From contig NZ_NCSM01000042.1 of NCBI RefSeq assembly GCF_002224125.1, positions 1 to 64,000 of the forward strand: 64,000 bases of DNA. Direction: 5' to 3'. This DNA comes from Streptomyces sp. NBS 14/10 (lineage in GTDB: Bacteria; Actinomycetota; Actinomycetes; Streptomycetales; Streptomycetaceae). Positions within the stretch are counted from its first letter, which is position 1. Each line of letters begins with the position of its first letter. The notes beneath the pieces were generated by a model that was not told the DNA's origin, did not search any database, and saw only the letters and a program-made list of their open reading frames with translations. Below are positions 30,036 through 37,862 of this stretch, in pieces. A program made the position numbers and the translations under genes.

Positions 30036-31201
30036 GCACACGAACCGTCGTCACCGAAGTCGAGACCTTCCCCCTCGAGGCGCAGCTGCCGGACGGCGGC
30101 TACGGCGCCTCGAAGGTCCGGCTGCCGGTACGCGTCGCCACCCTGGTGAAGGTCACCACCTCGGACGGCGCCGTCGGCTGGGGCGAGTCCTTCGGCCCGC
30201 CGCGGCTGATCGCCCCGTTCCTCGCCGACCAGGCCCAGGCGCTGGCCGGACAGCCCTCCGACATCCGGGAAGACCGCATCCTGGACCGGCTCTCCCTCGG
30301 CTACCACCTCACCGCCGGTGGCCCTCATGTGGCGGCCGCCAGCGGCATCGACATCGCGCTCTGGGACGCGCAGGCCCGCGCGTTCGGCGTACCGGTGGGC
30401 CACCTTCTGGGCGGCCGGCTGCACGAACGGGTCGACGCCTACGCCTCCTCCGGCTATGTCACGGCCACCCGCGACCCCGGTGAATTCCGGGACACGATGG
30501 CCGCCCACGCCGCCGAGGGCTTCACCGCCGTCAAGATCAAGATCGGGCTGACGCCGGATGAGGACCGGCAGCGTACGGCCGCCGCCCGCGCGGCCATGGG
30601 CGACGACGGCCTGGTGATCGTCGACTACAACGCCAACTGCACCGTCGCGACCGTCCGCCGCTCCCTGGCCCGGGTACGGGACCTCGACCCGTACTGGGTG
30701 GAGGAGCCGCTGCCGCCCGAAGACAGCGTCGGCTGGCGCGAGTTGCGCGATGTACATCTGCCGCTCTCCGGTGGCGAAGCCCTCTACACCCGCTACGGCT
30801 TCCGCGACCCCATCGCCGAGCACCGCTTCGACATCGTCCAGCCCGACCTGGCCAAATGCGGCGGCTTCACCGAGGCCCAGGCCATCCGCCAGCTCGCCGC
30901 GGCCTTCAACCTGCGGCTGTCGCCGCACTGTTGGGGCACCGGGGTCGCGCAGGCCGCGACGCTCCAGTTGCTGTCCGCGACGCCCCGGGCGCCCTTCGGC
31001 ATGGCCGGCGGAGAGCCGCTGATCTTCGAATTCGACCGGGGCGAGAGCCCGCTGCGTGAGGGCGTCCTGACAACGCCTCTCACACCGGAGAACGGCACCG
31101 TGGCCATCCCCGACGGCCCCGGTATCGGGGTCACCGTCGACGAGGAATGGGTACGCGCCCACCGGCTGGAGGACCACAGCGTCCTGGTCCGGGCGCACTG
31201 A
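30032..31201 (+). CDS. Mandelate racemase/muconate lactonizing family dehydratase
   Basis: 389 aa from ATG 30032, overlapping the SDR stop. Enolase-superfamily motifs: KxK in AVKIKIG, metal ligands VDYNAN, WVEEPLP and SGGEALY, and a terminal SPHCWGTG His. The overall form suggests a sugar-acid dehydratase or racemase rather than MLE proper. It is clearly different from the talarate/galactarate dehydratase at 19901-21091, so the cluster handles two acids. It would act on the aldonate produced by the upstream SDR. Followed by a GC hairpin and the convergent IclR gene. Confidence 0.87.
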   Translation: MSTRTVVTEVETFPLEAQLPDGGYGASKVRLPVRVATLVKVTTSDGAVGWGESFGPPRLIAPFLADQAQALAGQPSDIREDRILDRLSLGYHLTAGGPHVAAASGIDIALWDAQARAFGVPVGHLLGGRLHERVDAYASSGYVTATRDPGEFRDTMAAHAAEGFTAVKIKIGLTPDEDRQRTAAARAAMGDDGLVIVDYNANCTVATVRRSLARVRDLDPYWVEEPLPPEDSVGWRELRDVHLPLSGGEALYTRYGFRDPIAEHRFDIVQPDLAKCGGFTEAQAIRQLAAAFNLRLSPHCWGTGVAQAATLQLLSATPRAPFGMAGGEPLIFEFDRGESPLREGVLTTPLTPENGTVAIPDGPGIGVTVDEEWVRAHRLEDHSVLVRAH

Positions 31202-31208
31202 CCTTCAT

Positions 31209-31227
31209 GGCCCCGTGCCGCGGGGCC
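31209..31227. terminator. GC hairpin between convergent dehydratase and IclR genes
   Basis: GGCCCCG / CGGGGCC with a 5-nt loop, starting 8 bp after the dehydratase stop. A second small inverted repeat (GGCGCT / AGCGCC) follows and overlaps the IclR stop. Probably a bidirectional terminator. Confidence 0.7.
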
Positions 31228-31232
31228 GGCGC

Positions 31233-32021
31233 TCAGCGCCGTACGTGGCCGAGGCCCGCTGAGATCTCGGCGGCCGCCTCGGCCACCAGCGGACCGACTT
31301 CACTCAGGATCCGTTCCATGCGCTCCGCCACTCCGGCGACGCTGATCGCCGCGACGGGCATACCGGTGTGGTCGTAAACAGCGGCCCCACAGCAGCAACT
31401 GGACTCGTCGAACTCCCGCCGGTCCTCCGACCAGCCGCGGTCCCGCGTCTCCTGGAGGATCTTCCGCAGATCGCCGACCGAGCCATCGTCCACCGGGGAT
31501 TCGCTCGAGGCCACGAGCTCCGCCAGCTTCTCCTCCAGCGCCTGCTCCGGAAGAGCCGCCAGGTAGGCCCGCCCCAGCGAGGTGCAGTGCAGTGGCCGCC
31601 CAGCCCCCAGTTCGCTCGTCACCGCCACCGGGCGCGGACCGCGCTCGCGATGCACGAACACCATGTTCACACCGTTCGGCACCCCGAGGCTGGCCGTCTC
31701 CCGGGTCTCCCGCATCAGCCGGGAGATGATCGGCATCGCCGTGGCGGTCAGATCCGTCGAGCTCACCGCGGCGGAGGCCAGTCGTGTGGCCGAGGGCCCG
31801 AGCCGCAACAGCCCGCTCCCCTGCTCCACGGCGAGCCAGCCGCCCTCGACAAGCCGGTCGACCAGCCGGTAGGCGGTGCTGCGGCTGAGCCCCAGCGTCG
31901 CGGCGAGGTCCTGGGTGGAGCAAGTGCGGGCCACAGCCATGTGGTCGAGGATGGCCAGACCGCGGTCCAGAGCGCCGGAGCCCGGCCCGAGAACAGAGGA
32001 GGTGGTGGCGGGCGAGGTCAT
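31233..32021 (-). CDS. IclR-family transcriptional regulator
   Basis: 262 aa from ATG 32021, with GGAGG 4 nt upstream; the longer frame to 32051 has no such site. N-terminal winged helix (LDRGLAILDHMAVARTCSTQDLAATLGLSRSTAYRLVDRLVEGGWL), then the IclR effector domain (HCTSLGRAYLAALP, EDRREFDESSCCCGAAVYDHTGMPVAAISVAG). Such proteins sense small acids. It closes the sugar-acid region and is the only regulator in it, so it is the main suspect for binding the TTCCCA-N5-TGGGAA sites. That motif is absent just upstream of its own start. Confidence 0.92.
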   Translation of the reverse strand: MTSPATTSSVLGPGSGALDRGLAILDHMAVARTCSTQDLAATLGLSRSTAYRLVDRLVEGGWLAVEQGSGLLRLGPSATRLASAAVSSTDLTATAMPIISRLMRETRETASLGVPNGVNMVFVHRERGPRPVAVTSELGAGRPLHCTSLGRAYLAALPEQALEEKLAELVASSESPVDDGSVGDLRKILQETRDRGWSEDRREFDESSCCCGAAVYDHTGMPVAAISVAGVAERMERILSEVGPLVAEAAAEISAGLGHVRR

Positions 32022-32207
32022 ACAGCCTCCGTGAGTGAAACGCGGTGTCAATCAATGAGACTACATCGCGAAGCGCCGCCGTTCGACCGTCCGCCGCTCG
32101 ACCCCTCCGGTGCAGACCCCCGCCCGGGCGCCGCCGTCGCCCGGAGCCCTGGCCGGAAGGGATACGAGGTCGCCCTCGCCCCCGCGACCAGGGCCGACTC
32201 GACACGC

Positions 32208-32363
32208 CTATTTGGTGAAGAATCCTATGTAGGACGAGACGAGGGCGGAAACCAGCCAGTACAGCCCGTAGGCGATCCCGATGATGATCAGCACCGCCAG
32301 GGCGCTGTCTATCTTTCCCACCAGTGTGGACGGAGTCCGGGGCTCCAGGTCATGTGAGCTCAT
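32208..32363 (-). CDS. 51-aa single-pass membrane protein, unknown
   Basis: ATG 32363 to TAG 32210. The peptide begins MSSHDLEPRTPSTLVGKID, has one hydrophobic helix (SALAVLIIIGIAYGLYWLV), and ends SSYIGFFTK. Third-position G/C bias and an evident membrane segment support a real gene, but no good ribosome site precedes the start. The flanking gaps (32022-32207 and 32364-32464) hold nothing else I can identify. Function unknown; it is a monocistronic unit between IclR and the CE4 deacetylase. Confidence 0.65.
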   Translation of the reverse strand: MSSHDLEPRTPSTLVGKIDSALAVLIIIGIAYGLYWLVSALVSSYIGFFTK

Positions 32364-32464
32364 CTGTGAAACATACGACAAGAACGCGGCACGTGTGGCC
32401 GCTTGTTAAGGTTTCCGCGGCCACCGGTTCATCTGACCCAGTGTCGGCTCGGCCAGCGACGGGC

Positions 32465-33205
32465 TCAGGGAGCGGTGACGACCGCCCCACCGCCGGCACC
32501 GGCGGTGATCCGGCCGGGGCACAGCCCCCGTGCGGCGAGCCCGCTGAGGATCTGCGGCACGGCGCTGACGGTGGTCTGGTAACCACCGTCGTGCATGAGG
32601 ATGATGCTGCCCGCCCGCATGGTGGCGGCGGCCTGGACGATCTGCTGGGTGCCGGCGCCGTTCCAGTCCTGGGAATCCACGCTCCACAGGACCTCGGTCA
32701 GCCCGAGACGGGCCGCGTCCGCCTTGACCTGCGCATTGGTCTCCCCGTACGGCGGCCGGAAGAGGGTGGGGGACTGTCCGGTGATGCGCTTGATGGTGTT
32801 CTGGGCGGTGGCGATCTCGTTGTACGCGGCCGGTTCGCCGATCTGGGTGAGGTGGGCGTGGGTGGCGGTGTGGTTGGCGATCCACATCCCCGCCGCCTGC
32901 TCGGCCTTGAGCAGGTCCGGGTACTGCTCGGCGTGCTGCCCCCAGATGAAGAAGGTGGCCTTGGCCCCGCCCGCCCGCAGAGCGTTGAGCAGCGCCTGCG
33001 TCGATGCGGGGTTCGGTCCGTCGTCGTATGTCAGACCCACGTACCCGTTGGGGCAGTTGGCCCAGGCCGCGTCGGTGCGGGCCTTCCCAGGCGTGGCCGC
33101 CAGGGATGCCGTCGCCGGGGATGCAACTACCGAGAACGCCGCCATCGCGGCGGTGGCCGCGGCGATGAGCGCGATCCGTAAGCGGTTGCGCGCGTTTCCG
33201 AGCAT
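32465..33205 (-). CDS. Secreted polysaccharide deacetylase (CE4 / NodB domain)
   Basis: 246 aa. N-terminal Sec signal (positive NARNRLR, hydrophobic IALIAAATAAMAAFSVVA, Ala-rich cleavage region), then a NodB domain with all metal and catalytic motifs: TYDDGP (Asp61/Asp62), HTATH (His112, His116), RPPYG (150-154), and LMHDG (His205). It removes acetyl groups from xylan, chitooligosaccharides or peptidoglycan; the substrate cannot be chosen from motifs alone. Start ATG 33205. A striking 27-bp palindrome lies 83 bp upstream. Confidence 0.92.
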   Translation of the reverse strand: MLGNARNRLRIALIAAATAAMAAFSVVASPATASLAATPGKARTDAAWANCPNGYVGLTYDDGPNPASTQALLNALRAGGAKATFFIWGQHAEQYPDLLKAEQAAGMWIANHTATHAHLTQIGEPAAYNEIATAQNTIKRITGQSPTLFRPPYGETNAQVKADAARLGLTEVLWSVDSQDWNGAGTQQIVQAAATMRAGSIILMHDGGYQTTVSAVPQILSGLAARGLCPGRITAGAGGGAVVTAP

Positions 33206-33287
33206 TCTTCCTCCTTGAGCACGGGTTCGGGCGAGGGGCGGTGTGACGCGGTCGGAGTATGCTGCGAGACCGATACAACGTCAACGC

Positions 33288-33314
33288 TTCCTTCCGGAAT
33301 TATTCCGGAAGGAA
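33288..33314. promoter_or_regulatory. 27-bp near-perfect palindrome upstream of the CE4 gene
   Basis: Arms TTCCTTCCGGAAT and ATTCCGGAAGGAA (13 bp each, no mismatch) around one T. There is no loop big enough for a terminator without melting the arms, so a protein-binding operator is more likely. It lies 83 bp upstream of the deacetylase start. The rest of the 33206-33473 gap shows no gene. Confidence 0.7.
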
Positions 33315-33473
33315 CTCGCCTCCTCGCTTTCGCCGATGACCTTCTGAACTGTGTGTTCTCAGCATGGGTCAGAGGCACCCGGTAGCGATGAGGATCTTGG
33401 GGTGGACCGGCCCGAAAAATTTCCGGTAATCCGCTGCGCCGGGTGCATTGCGCACGACCGCCGGGCGGAGCGC

Positions 33474-34346
33474 TCAGGCGAATGTCACCTCGGCGGTGGC
33501 GTGCCGTGCCTCCCGGTGGGTGGCGATGCGGAGCTCGGCCCGCCCGTCGGCGGCCGCGCCGTCGGCCAGGATGCGCTCACCGGCGAAGACGGGTCGCCAC
33601 AGCCGGTAGGACAGGGCGCGTACACGGCGTTCGGGGGCGTTGCGGCGGACCAGTTCGAGCATGAGCAGGGCCAGCAGGGGGCCGTGGACGACGAGGCCCG
33701 GATAACCCTCCGTGTCGCGGCAGTACGGGGCGTCGTAGTGGATGCGGTGCGCGTTGGCGGTCAGGGCGCTGAACCGGAACAGCAGCGTGGGGTCCGGTCG
33801 CAGGCTCAGCCGCCATGGGCCCTCGGCCGTGGCGGTGGCCTGGTCGTCGAGTGCGGTCGGATGCTGTCCGCCGGGGCCGCGGCCCGAGCGGTAGACGATG
33901 TCCTGTTCCTCGACCACGCACAGGCGGCCGGACTGCCGGAACTCCTGACGCTCGGTGATGAACAGCAGCTCACCGGTGCGGCCCTGCTTGGGTGTCACCG
34001 CGCGCAGGCCGCTGACGCGTTCGGTGGGCTCGCCGAGGCGCAGCGGTTCGCTGATCTCGCAGCGTCCCCCGGCGAACATGCGCTGCCGGTCGGCGATGGG
34101 CGGCAGGAAGCGGGCGTCGCGCAGATGGCCATCGGCGCCCAGTTCGTGCTGGGCGGGCCAGTGCAGGAAGTAGAACCACTGCCACAGGGGTGGCAGCGGA
34201 TCTCCGGTTCCGGCGACCGTGTCGGACAGATCGAGGAGTGCGGACACGGCGCTGACCGGACCCGGGTTCAGGGGGTCCTCGTCGGTGGCCGGGGCGGGGC
34301 ACCACGAGGTGACGTAGGAGCCGATCGGGGGCGGGGTGGCTGGCAT
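33474..34346 (-). CDS. HTD2/MaoC-type acyl-CoA hydratase
   Basis: 290 aa. N-terminal hot-dog half, and a C-terminal half with the hydratase signature FRFSALTANAHRIHYDAPY...EGYPGLVVHGPLLALL (catalytic Asp and His). It resembles mesaconyl-C4/3-methylfumaryl-CoA hydratases, which in other bacteria sit beside CaiB CoA-transferases, acyl-CoA dehydrogenases and CitE lyases in branched dicarboxylate catabolism. Here a relic CaiB and an intact acyl-CoA dehydrogenase are near, but no CitE. It ends the leftward LysR - hydrolase - hydratase series, 30 bp after the hydrolase gene. Confidence 0.83.
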   Translation of the reverse strand: MPATPPPIGSYVTSWCPAPATDEDPLNPGPVSAVSALLDLSDTVAGTGDPLPPLWQWFYFLHWPAQHELGADGHLRDARFLPPIADRQRMFAGGRCEISEPLRLGEPTERVSGLRAVTPKQGRTGELLFITERQEFRQSGRLCVVEEQDIVYRSGRGPGGQHPTALDDQATATAEGPWRLSLRPDPTLLFRFSALTANAHRIHYDAPYCRDTEGYPGLVVHGPLLALLMLELVRRNAPERRVRALSYRLWRPVFAGERILADGAAADGRAELRIATHREARHATAEVTFA

Positions 34347-34376
34347 GGTCTGTCCTTGCGTGCGGCTCGGCGGCCC

Positions 34377-35219
34377 TCAGGTGAGCGGGGCCTGGTGGAT
34401 GAGCGGCGCGGTTTCCGGCTCCGCCAGGAACGACGCCACGACCGCCCCGGCCGCCGGGCGGCACTCTTCGAAATATCCATGCCGGGCGCCCTCGAAGATA
34501 TGGGTACGCGCCCGGGGAATGCGCGCGGCGAGCAGCGGTGCGTTCGCCGCGGGGGTGAGCCGGTCCTCCGCTCCGTGCAGGATCAGCGTGGGCGCGCTGA
34601 TCAGCGGGAGTGCGTCCCAGGCGTCGTGTTCATTGCTGGCCACCAGGTGGCGCCGCCGGGCATACGGCGGCATGGCGGGGTCGCCGAGGGTCGTATAGGG
34701 CCCGGGGTGCCCGGCGCGCCAGGCCGGGGTGTACATGAGGTCGGTCAGCGCTTCCCTCGCCGCCCGCGCGTCGGCCTGCGCCAGGGAGCGCCGCACCGCC
34801 ATATCGCGCTCCCTCGCCTGGGGCCCGCCGGGTGAGGTGCAGCCGAGGACGAGCCGCCGGATCCGGTCCGGATGGCGGGCGGCGACCCACTGGGCGACCC
34901 GCCCGCCCATGGAGGTCCCGTACAGGTCGGCGCGCTCGATGCCCAGGTGGTCGAGGACGGCGATCACATCGTCGGCGAAGCCCGGTGTCGAGTAGGGCTC
35001 ATCGGGTTTGCCGCTCTCCCCCGTGCCACGCCAGTCCATGGTGAGGGTGGTGTGCGTGGCGTGGAAGTCCGCGCGTTGCCCGTCCCACCAGTGGTGGTTG
35101 TTCGCCTGGCCCGCCAGGAGCACCAGCGGCCGTCCGGTGCCCTGGCGCTGATAGGCGAGGAGGGTGCCGTCCAGTGCGCGGGCGTGGCCGTTCGGCTGGT
35201 GGCCGTCGGTGGGTGTCAT
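34377..35219 (-). CDS. Alpha/beta hydrolase
   Basis: 280 aa from ATG 35219. Fold markers: oxyanion strand LVLLAGQANNHHWWDGQ, MDWRGTGESGKP, nucleophile elbow GTSMGG (Ser), acid APTLILHGAEDRLTP, and catalytic His in GARHGYFEECRP. It resembles the 3-oxoadipate enol-lactonase/esterase branch. In this setting it may hydrolyse a lactone or thioester in the acyl-CoA pathway. The same frame stays open to 36293, but the upstream part is antisense to LysR and not protein-like. Confidence 0.87.
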   Translation of the reverse strand: MTPTDGHQPNGHARALDGTLLAYQRQGTGRPLVLLAGQANNHHWWDGQRADFHATHTTLTMDWRGTGESGKPDEPYSTPGFADDVIAVLDHLGIERADLYGTSMGGRVAQWVAARHPDRIRRLVLGCTSPGGPQARERDMAVRRSLAQADARAAREALTDLMYTPAWRAGHPGPYTTLGDPAMPPYARRRHLVASNEHDAWDALPLISAPTLILHGAEDRLTPAANAPLLAARIPRARTHIFEGARHGYFEECRPAAGAVVASFLAEPETAPLIHQAPLT

Positions 35220-35296
35220 GCGGGTTTCTTGCCTTTCCTCGTTGTGCTGTCCGGTTCTCACCGGGCTGTCCGGCGAGCTGTTGCCCGGCCCGCGCG

Positions 35297-36250
35297 TCAT
35301 ATGTCGTCGGTGCGGGCGATCTGCGCGTGCGGTTGGGCGGAGGGCCATCGCCCCTGCTGGACGGCCGAGGCGATATGGCGGACCAGTTCCCGGGCGACGA
35401 CCTCGGCCGCGGGTGGTGTCCGCCCGTTGCGTGGTGTGGCCAGGACGATCGAGCGCCATACGTCGGGGTCGCACAGCGGGGCCGCGCTGAGCGTGCCATC
35501 GGCCACGTCCTCGGCGATGCCCACCCCCGGCAGGATGGTCCAGCCGTGGCCGGCCCAGACGAGCTGTTTCTGCAGCCGCATGGAGTTGGTCTGCACGACG
35601 ATGTCCAGCTCGACCGCGGCCCGGCCGGCGGCCCCGTCGATCAGGCTGCGCAGGGCGTGTCCGGCCGCGGGCATGACCAGCGGATGCTCGGCGACCCGCG
35701 CGAGGAGGACGGGGCGCTCGCCGCGCAGCCCCTCGGACGGGGGCGCGACCACCCACAGATGCTCGCGCACCAGGGGGCGGACGTTCGGCGACGGGGTGCC
35801 GGCCAGGTTGTAGAGCAGCGTCAGGTCCAGGTCTCCGTCGTCCAGCCACTGCTGGAGGTGTCCGGAGTACGCCGTCATCAGGCGCAGCTCGATCCCGGGA
35901 TGGTCGCGGGCGAGCGCGGACACCAGTGGCTCCGCCAGCAGCTCGGTGGTGCTCTCCAGCAGGCCCACGGTGACGATGCCGGTCACCACGCCCGGGGTCG
36001 GCTGGACCTCGACACGGGCGCGCTCCAGTTCGTTCAGGGCCCGGCGGGCGCGGTCGACCATGATGGCGCCGGCCTCGGTCGGCCGCATGCCCTGCCGGGT
36101 CCGCTCGAAGAGGGCGACGCCCAGCTCCTGCTCCAGGGTGCGGATCTGCCGGGTGACCGCGGGCTGCACCAGATGCAGCAGCTCCGCGGCGCGGGTGACG
36201 CTGCCGACTTCGGCGACCGTGACGAGGGCCTTGAGTTGTTTGACGTCCAC
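35297..36250 (-). CDS. LysR-family transcriptional regulator
   Basis: 317 aa from GTG 36250 with GGGGAG upstream. N-terminal winged HTH (LKALVTVAEVGSVTRAAELLHLVQPAVTRQIRTLEQELGVALFER), followed by a periplasmic-binding-like effector domain. It is transcribed away from the relic CaiB and acyl-CoA dehydrogenase genes and toward the hydrolase and hydratase. The classic divergent LysR arrangement and a palindrome at 36316-36333 indicate control of both sides. Confidence 0.93.
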   Translation of the reverse strand: MDVKQLKALVTVAEVGSVTRAAELLHLVQPAVTRQIRTLEQELGVALFERTRQGMRPTEAGAIMVDRARRALNELERARVEVQPTPGVVTGIVTVGLLESTTELLAEPLVSALARDHPGIELRLMTAYSGHLQQWLDDGDLDLTLLYNLAGTPSPNVRPLVREHLWVVAPPSEGLRGERPVLLARVAEHPLVMPAAGHALRSLIDGAAGRAAVELDIVVQTNSMRLQKQLVWAGHGWTILPGVGIAEDVADGTLSAAPLCDPDVWRSIVLATPRNGRTPPAAEVVARELVRHIASAVQQGRWPSAQPHAQIARTDDI

Positions 36251-36315
36251 CGCCCGCGCTCCCCGCCATCCTGACCCGGCATGGCCGCATCACGGATTGT
36301 TATTTCACGAACCAC

Positions 36316-36333
36316 ATCATGAGTGTCCATGAT
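36316..36333. promoter_or_regulatory. LysR-type operator in the divergent promoter
   Basis: ATCATG-N6-CATGAT, a perfect 6-bp inverted repeat containing a T-N11-A core, 66 bp from the LysR start and 38 bp before the CaiB relic start. Confidence 0.6.
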
Positions 36334-36370
36334 GACAAGTCCTGGTCAGTCAGTTGTCTGGAGGTCGCCC

Positions 36371-36586
36371 ATGACCGAGCCGCCGCTCTCCGGCATCACC
36401 GTCGTCAGCGTCGAGCAGGCGGTGGCGGCCCCGCGGCCGGGTGGCCCATCGCCAGGAGCTCGACGCGATCGTGGCCGAGCGGTTCCGCGCCCTGGCGAGC
36501 GGGGAGGCGATGGAACTGCTGGATTCGGCGGGCTGGGACACAGCGCCGCCGATATCGACACCCTCCGGGCCGAGGGCGTCATCTGA
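36371..36586 (+). pseudogene. CaiB/BaiF CoA-transferase collapsed by internal deletions
   Basis: The 216-bp remnant keeps the first 21 codons of a class III CoA-transferase (MTEPPLSGITVVSVEQAVAAP). It then jumps, in another frame, to a late segment (AHRQELDAIVAERFRALASGEAMELLDSAG) and ends with the last 14-15 codons of the family (HSAADIDTLRAEGVI) in the original frame. A normal CaiB is about 380-420 aa, so over 300 codons are gone, in at least two deletions. The active-site Asp region is lost. It sits 44 bp before an intact acyl-CoA dehydrogenase, which would still be transcribed through it. Confidence 0.87.
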
Positions 36587-36629
36587 ACCATCCGCCCGCA
36601 CACACCCCGTCTTCCAGGAGCCTCCCAGC

Positions 36630-37793
36630 ATGAGCACCCTCGATATCCTGTCCGAGGACGAGCAGTTCATCGTCAGTACGGTGCGCGACTTCGTCGACAG
36701 GGACGTCAAACCGGTCGTCCAGGCGCTCGAACACGCCAACACCTACCCCGAGGCCCTGATCGAGCGGATGAAGCGGCTCGGCATCTTCGGGCTCGCCGTC
36801 CCCGAGGAGTACGGCGGCACCCCCGTCTCCACCCCCTGCTACGTCCTGATCACCGAAGAACTCGCCCGCGGCTGGATGAGCCTGGCGGGCGCGATGGGCG
36901 GCCACACCGTCGTCGCCAAGCTGCTGCTGCACTTCGGCACCGAGGAGCAGAAGCGCCACTATCTGCCGAAGATGGCCACCGGCGAGACCCGCGCCACCAT
37001 GGCGCTCACCGAGCCGGGCGGCGGCTCCGATCTGCAGGCCATGCGCACCGTCGCCCGCAGGGAGGCGGACGGCTATGTGGTCAGCGGTTCGAAGACCTGG
37101 ATCACCAACTCCCGCCGCTCCCGGCTCATCGCCCTGCTGTGCAAGACCGACCCCGATGCCACCCCCGCGCACCAGGGCATCTCCATCCTGCTGGCCGAGC
37201 ACGGGCCCGGTCTGACGGTCTCCCGCGATCTGCCCAAGCTCGGCTACAAGGGCGTGGAGAGCTGTGAGCTGTCCTTCGACGGCTACCGGGCACCGGCCGA
37301 CGCCGTGCTGGGCGGTGTCGAGGGCAAGGGGTTCGCCCAGATGATGAAGGGGCTGGAGACCGGCAGGCTCCAGATCGCCGCCCGTGCGCTCGGGGTCGGC
37401 CGGGCGGCGTTCGAGGACGCGCTGGCCTACGCACAGGAGCGCGAGTCGTTCGGCACACCGATCTGGAAACACCAGTCGATCGGCAACTACCTCGCCGACA
37501 TGGCCACCTCGCTGACCGCGGCGCGCCAGCTCACCCTGTACGCGGCGCGCGAGGCCGACGCGGGCCGGCGCGTGGACATGGAGGCGGGCATGGCGAAGCT
37601 GTTCGCCTCCGAGACCGCCATGCAGATCGCGCTCAACGCCGTCCGTATCCACGGTGGTTACGGCTACTCCACCGAGTTCGACGTGGAGCGCTACTTCCGC
37701 GACGCACCCCTGATGATCGTCGGTGAGGGCACCAACGAGATCCAGCGCAACGTCATCGCGGCTCAGCTCGTCAAACGAGGAGGACTGGAATGA
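36630..37793 (+). CDS. Acyl-CoA dehydrogenase
   Basis: 387 aa from ATG 36630, AGGAG 9 nt upstream. Family motifs: MALTEPGGGSDLQAMRT (FAD site), GSKTWITNSRRSRLIALL, GRLQIAARALGVGRAAFEDALAYAQERESFG, and catalytic Glu in MIVGEGTNEIQRNVIA. It oxidises an acyl-CoA to the enoyl-CoA; with the neighbouring HTD2-type hydratase, a branched or dicarboxylic acyl-CoA is plausible. It follows the CaiB relic, so CoA activation must now come from elsewhere. A strong hairpin follows. Confidence 0.94.
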   Translation: MSTLDILSEDEQFIVSTVRDFVDRDVKPVVQALEHANTYPEALIERMKRLGIFGLAVPEEYGGTPVSTPCYVLITEELARGWMSLAGAMGGHTVVAKLLLHFGTEEQKRHYLPKMATGETRATMALTEPGGGSDLQAMRTVARREADGYVVSGSKTWITNSRRSRLIALLCKTDPDATPAHQGISILLAEHGPGLTVSRDLPKLGYKGVESCELSFDGYRAPADAVLGGVEGKGFAQMMKGLETGRLQIAARALGVGRAAFEDALAYAQERESFGTPIWKHQSIGNYLADMATSLTAARQLTLYAAREADAGRRVDMEAGMAKLFASETAMQIALNAVRIHGGYGYSTEFDVERYFRDAPLMIVGEGTNEIQRNVIAAQLVKRGGLE

Positions 37794-37817
37794 GGATCGT
37801 TGTTCTGCTCTCGGAAG

Positions 37818-37860
37818 TGGTGCTCGCCCGGGCCGCCGTCCTCGGCCCGGGCGAGCACCA
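37818..37860. terminator. Bidirectional terminator, 17-bp perfect stem
   Basis: TGGTGCTCGCCCGGGCC and its exact complement around a 9-nt loop. It starts 25 bp after the acyl-CoA dehydrogenase stop and 3 bp before the stop of the convergent GH78 gene. Confidence 0.9.
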
Positions 37861-37862
37861 TC

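Noticed and set aside
32406..33284. 292-aa minus ORF overlapping the CE4 gene
   Set aside because: Out-of-frame shadow; the deacetylase motifs are in the 32465-33205 frame.
35220..36293. N-terminal extension of the alpha/beta hydrolase frame (638-aa ORF)
   Set aside because: Lies inside the LysR gene in another frame; the hydrolase fold begins at ATG 35219.
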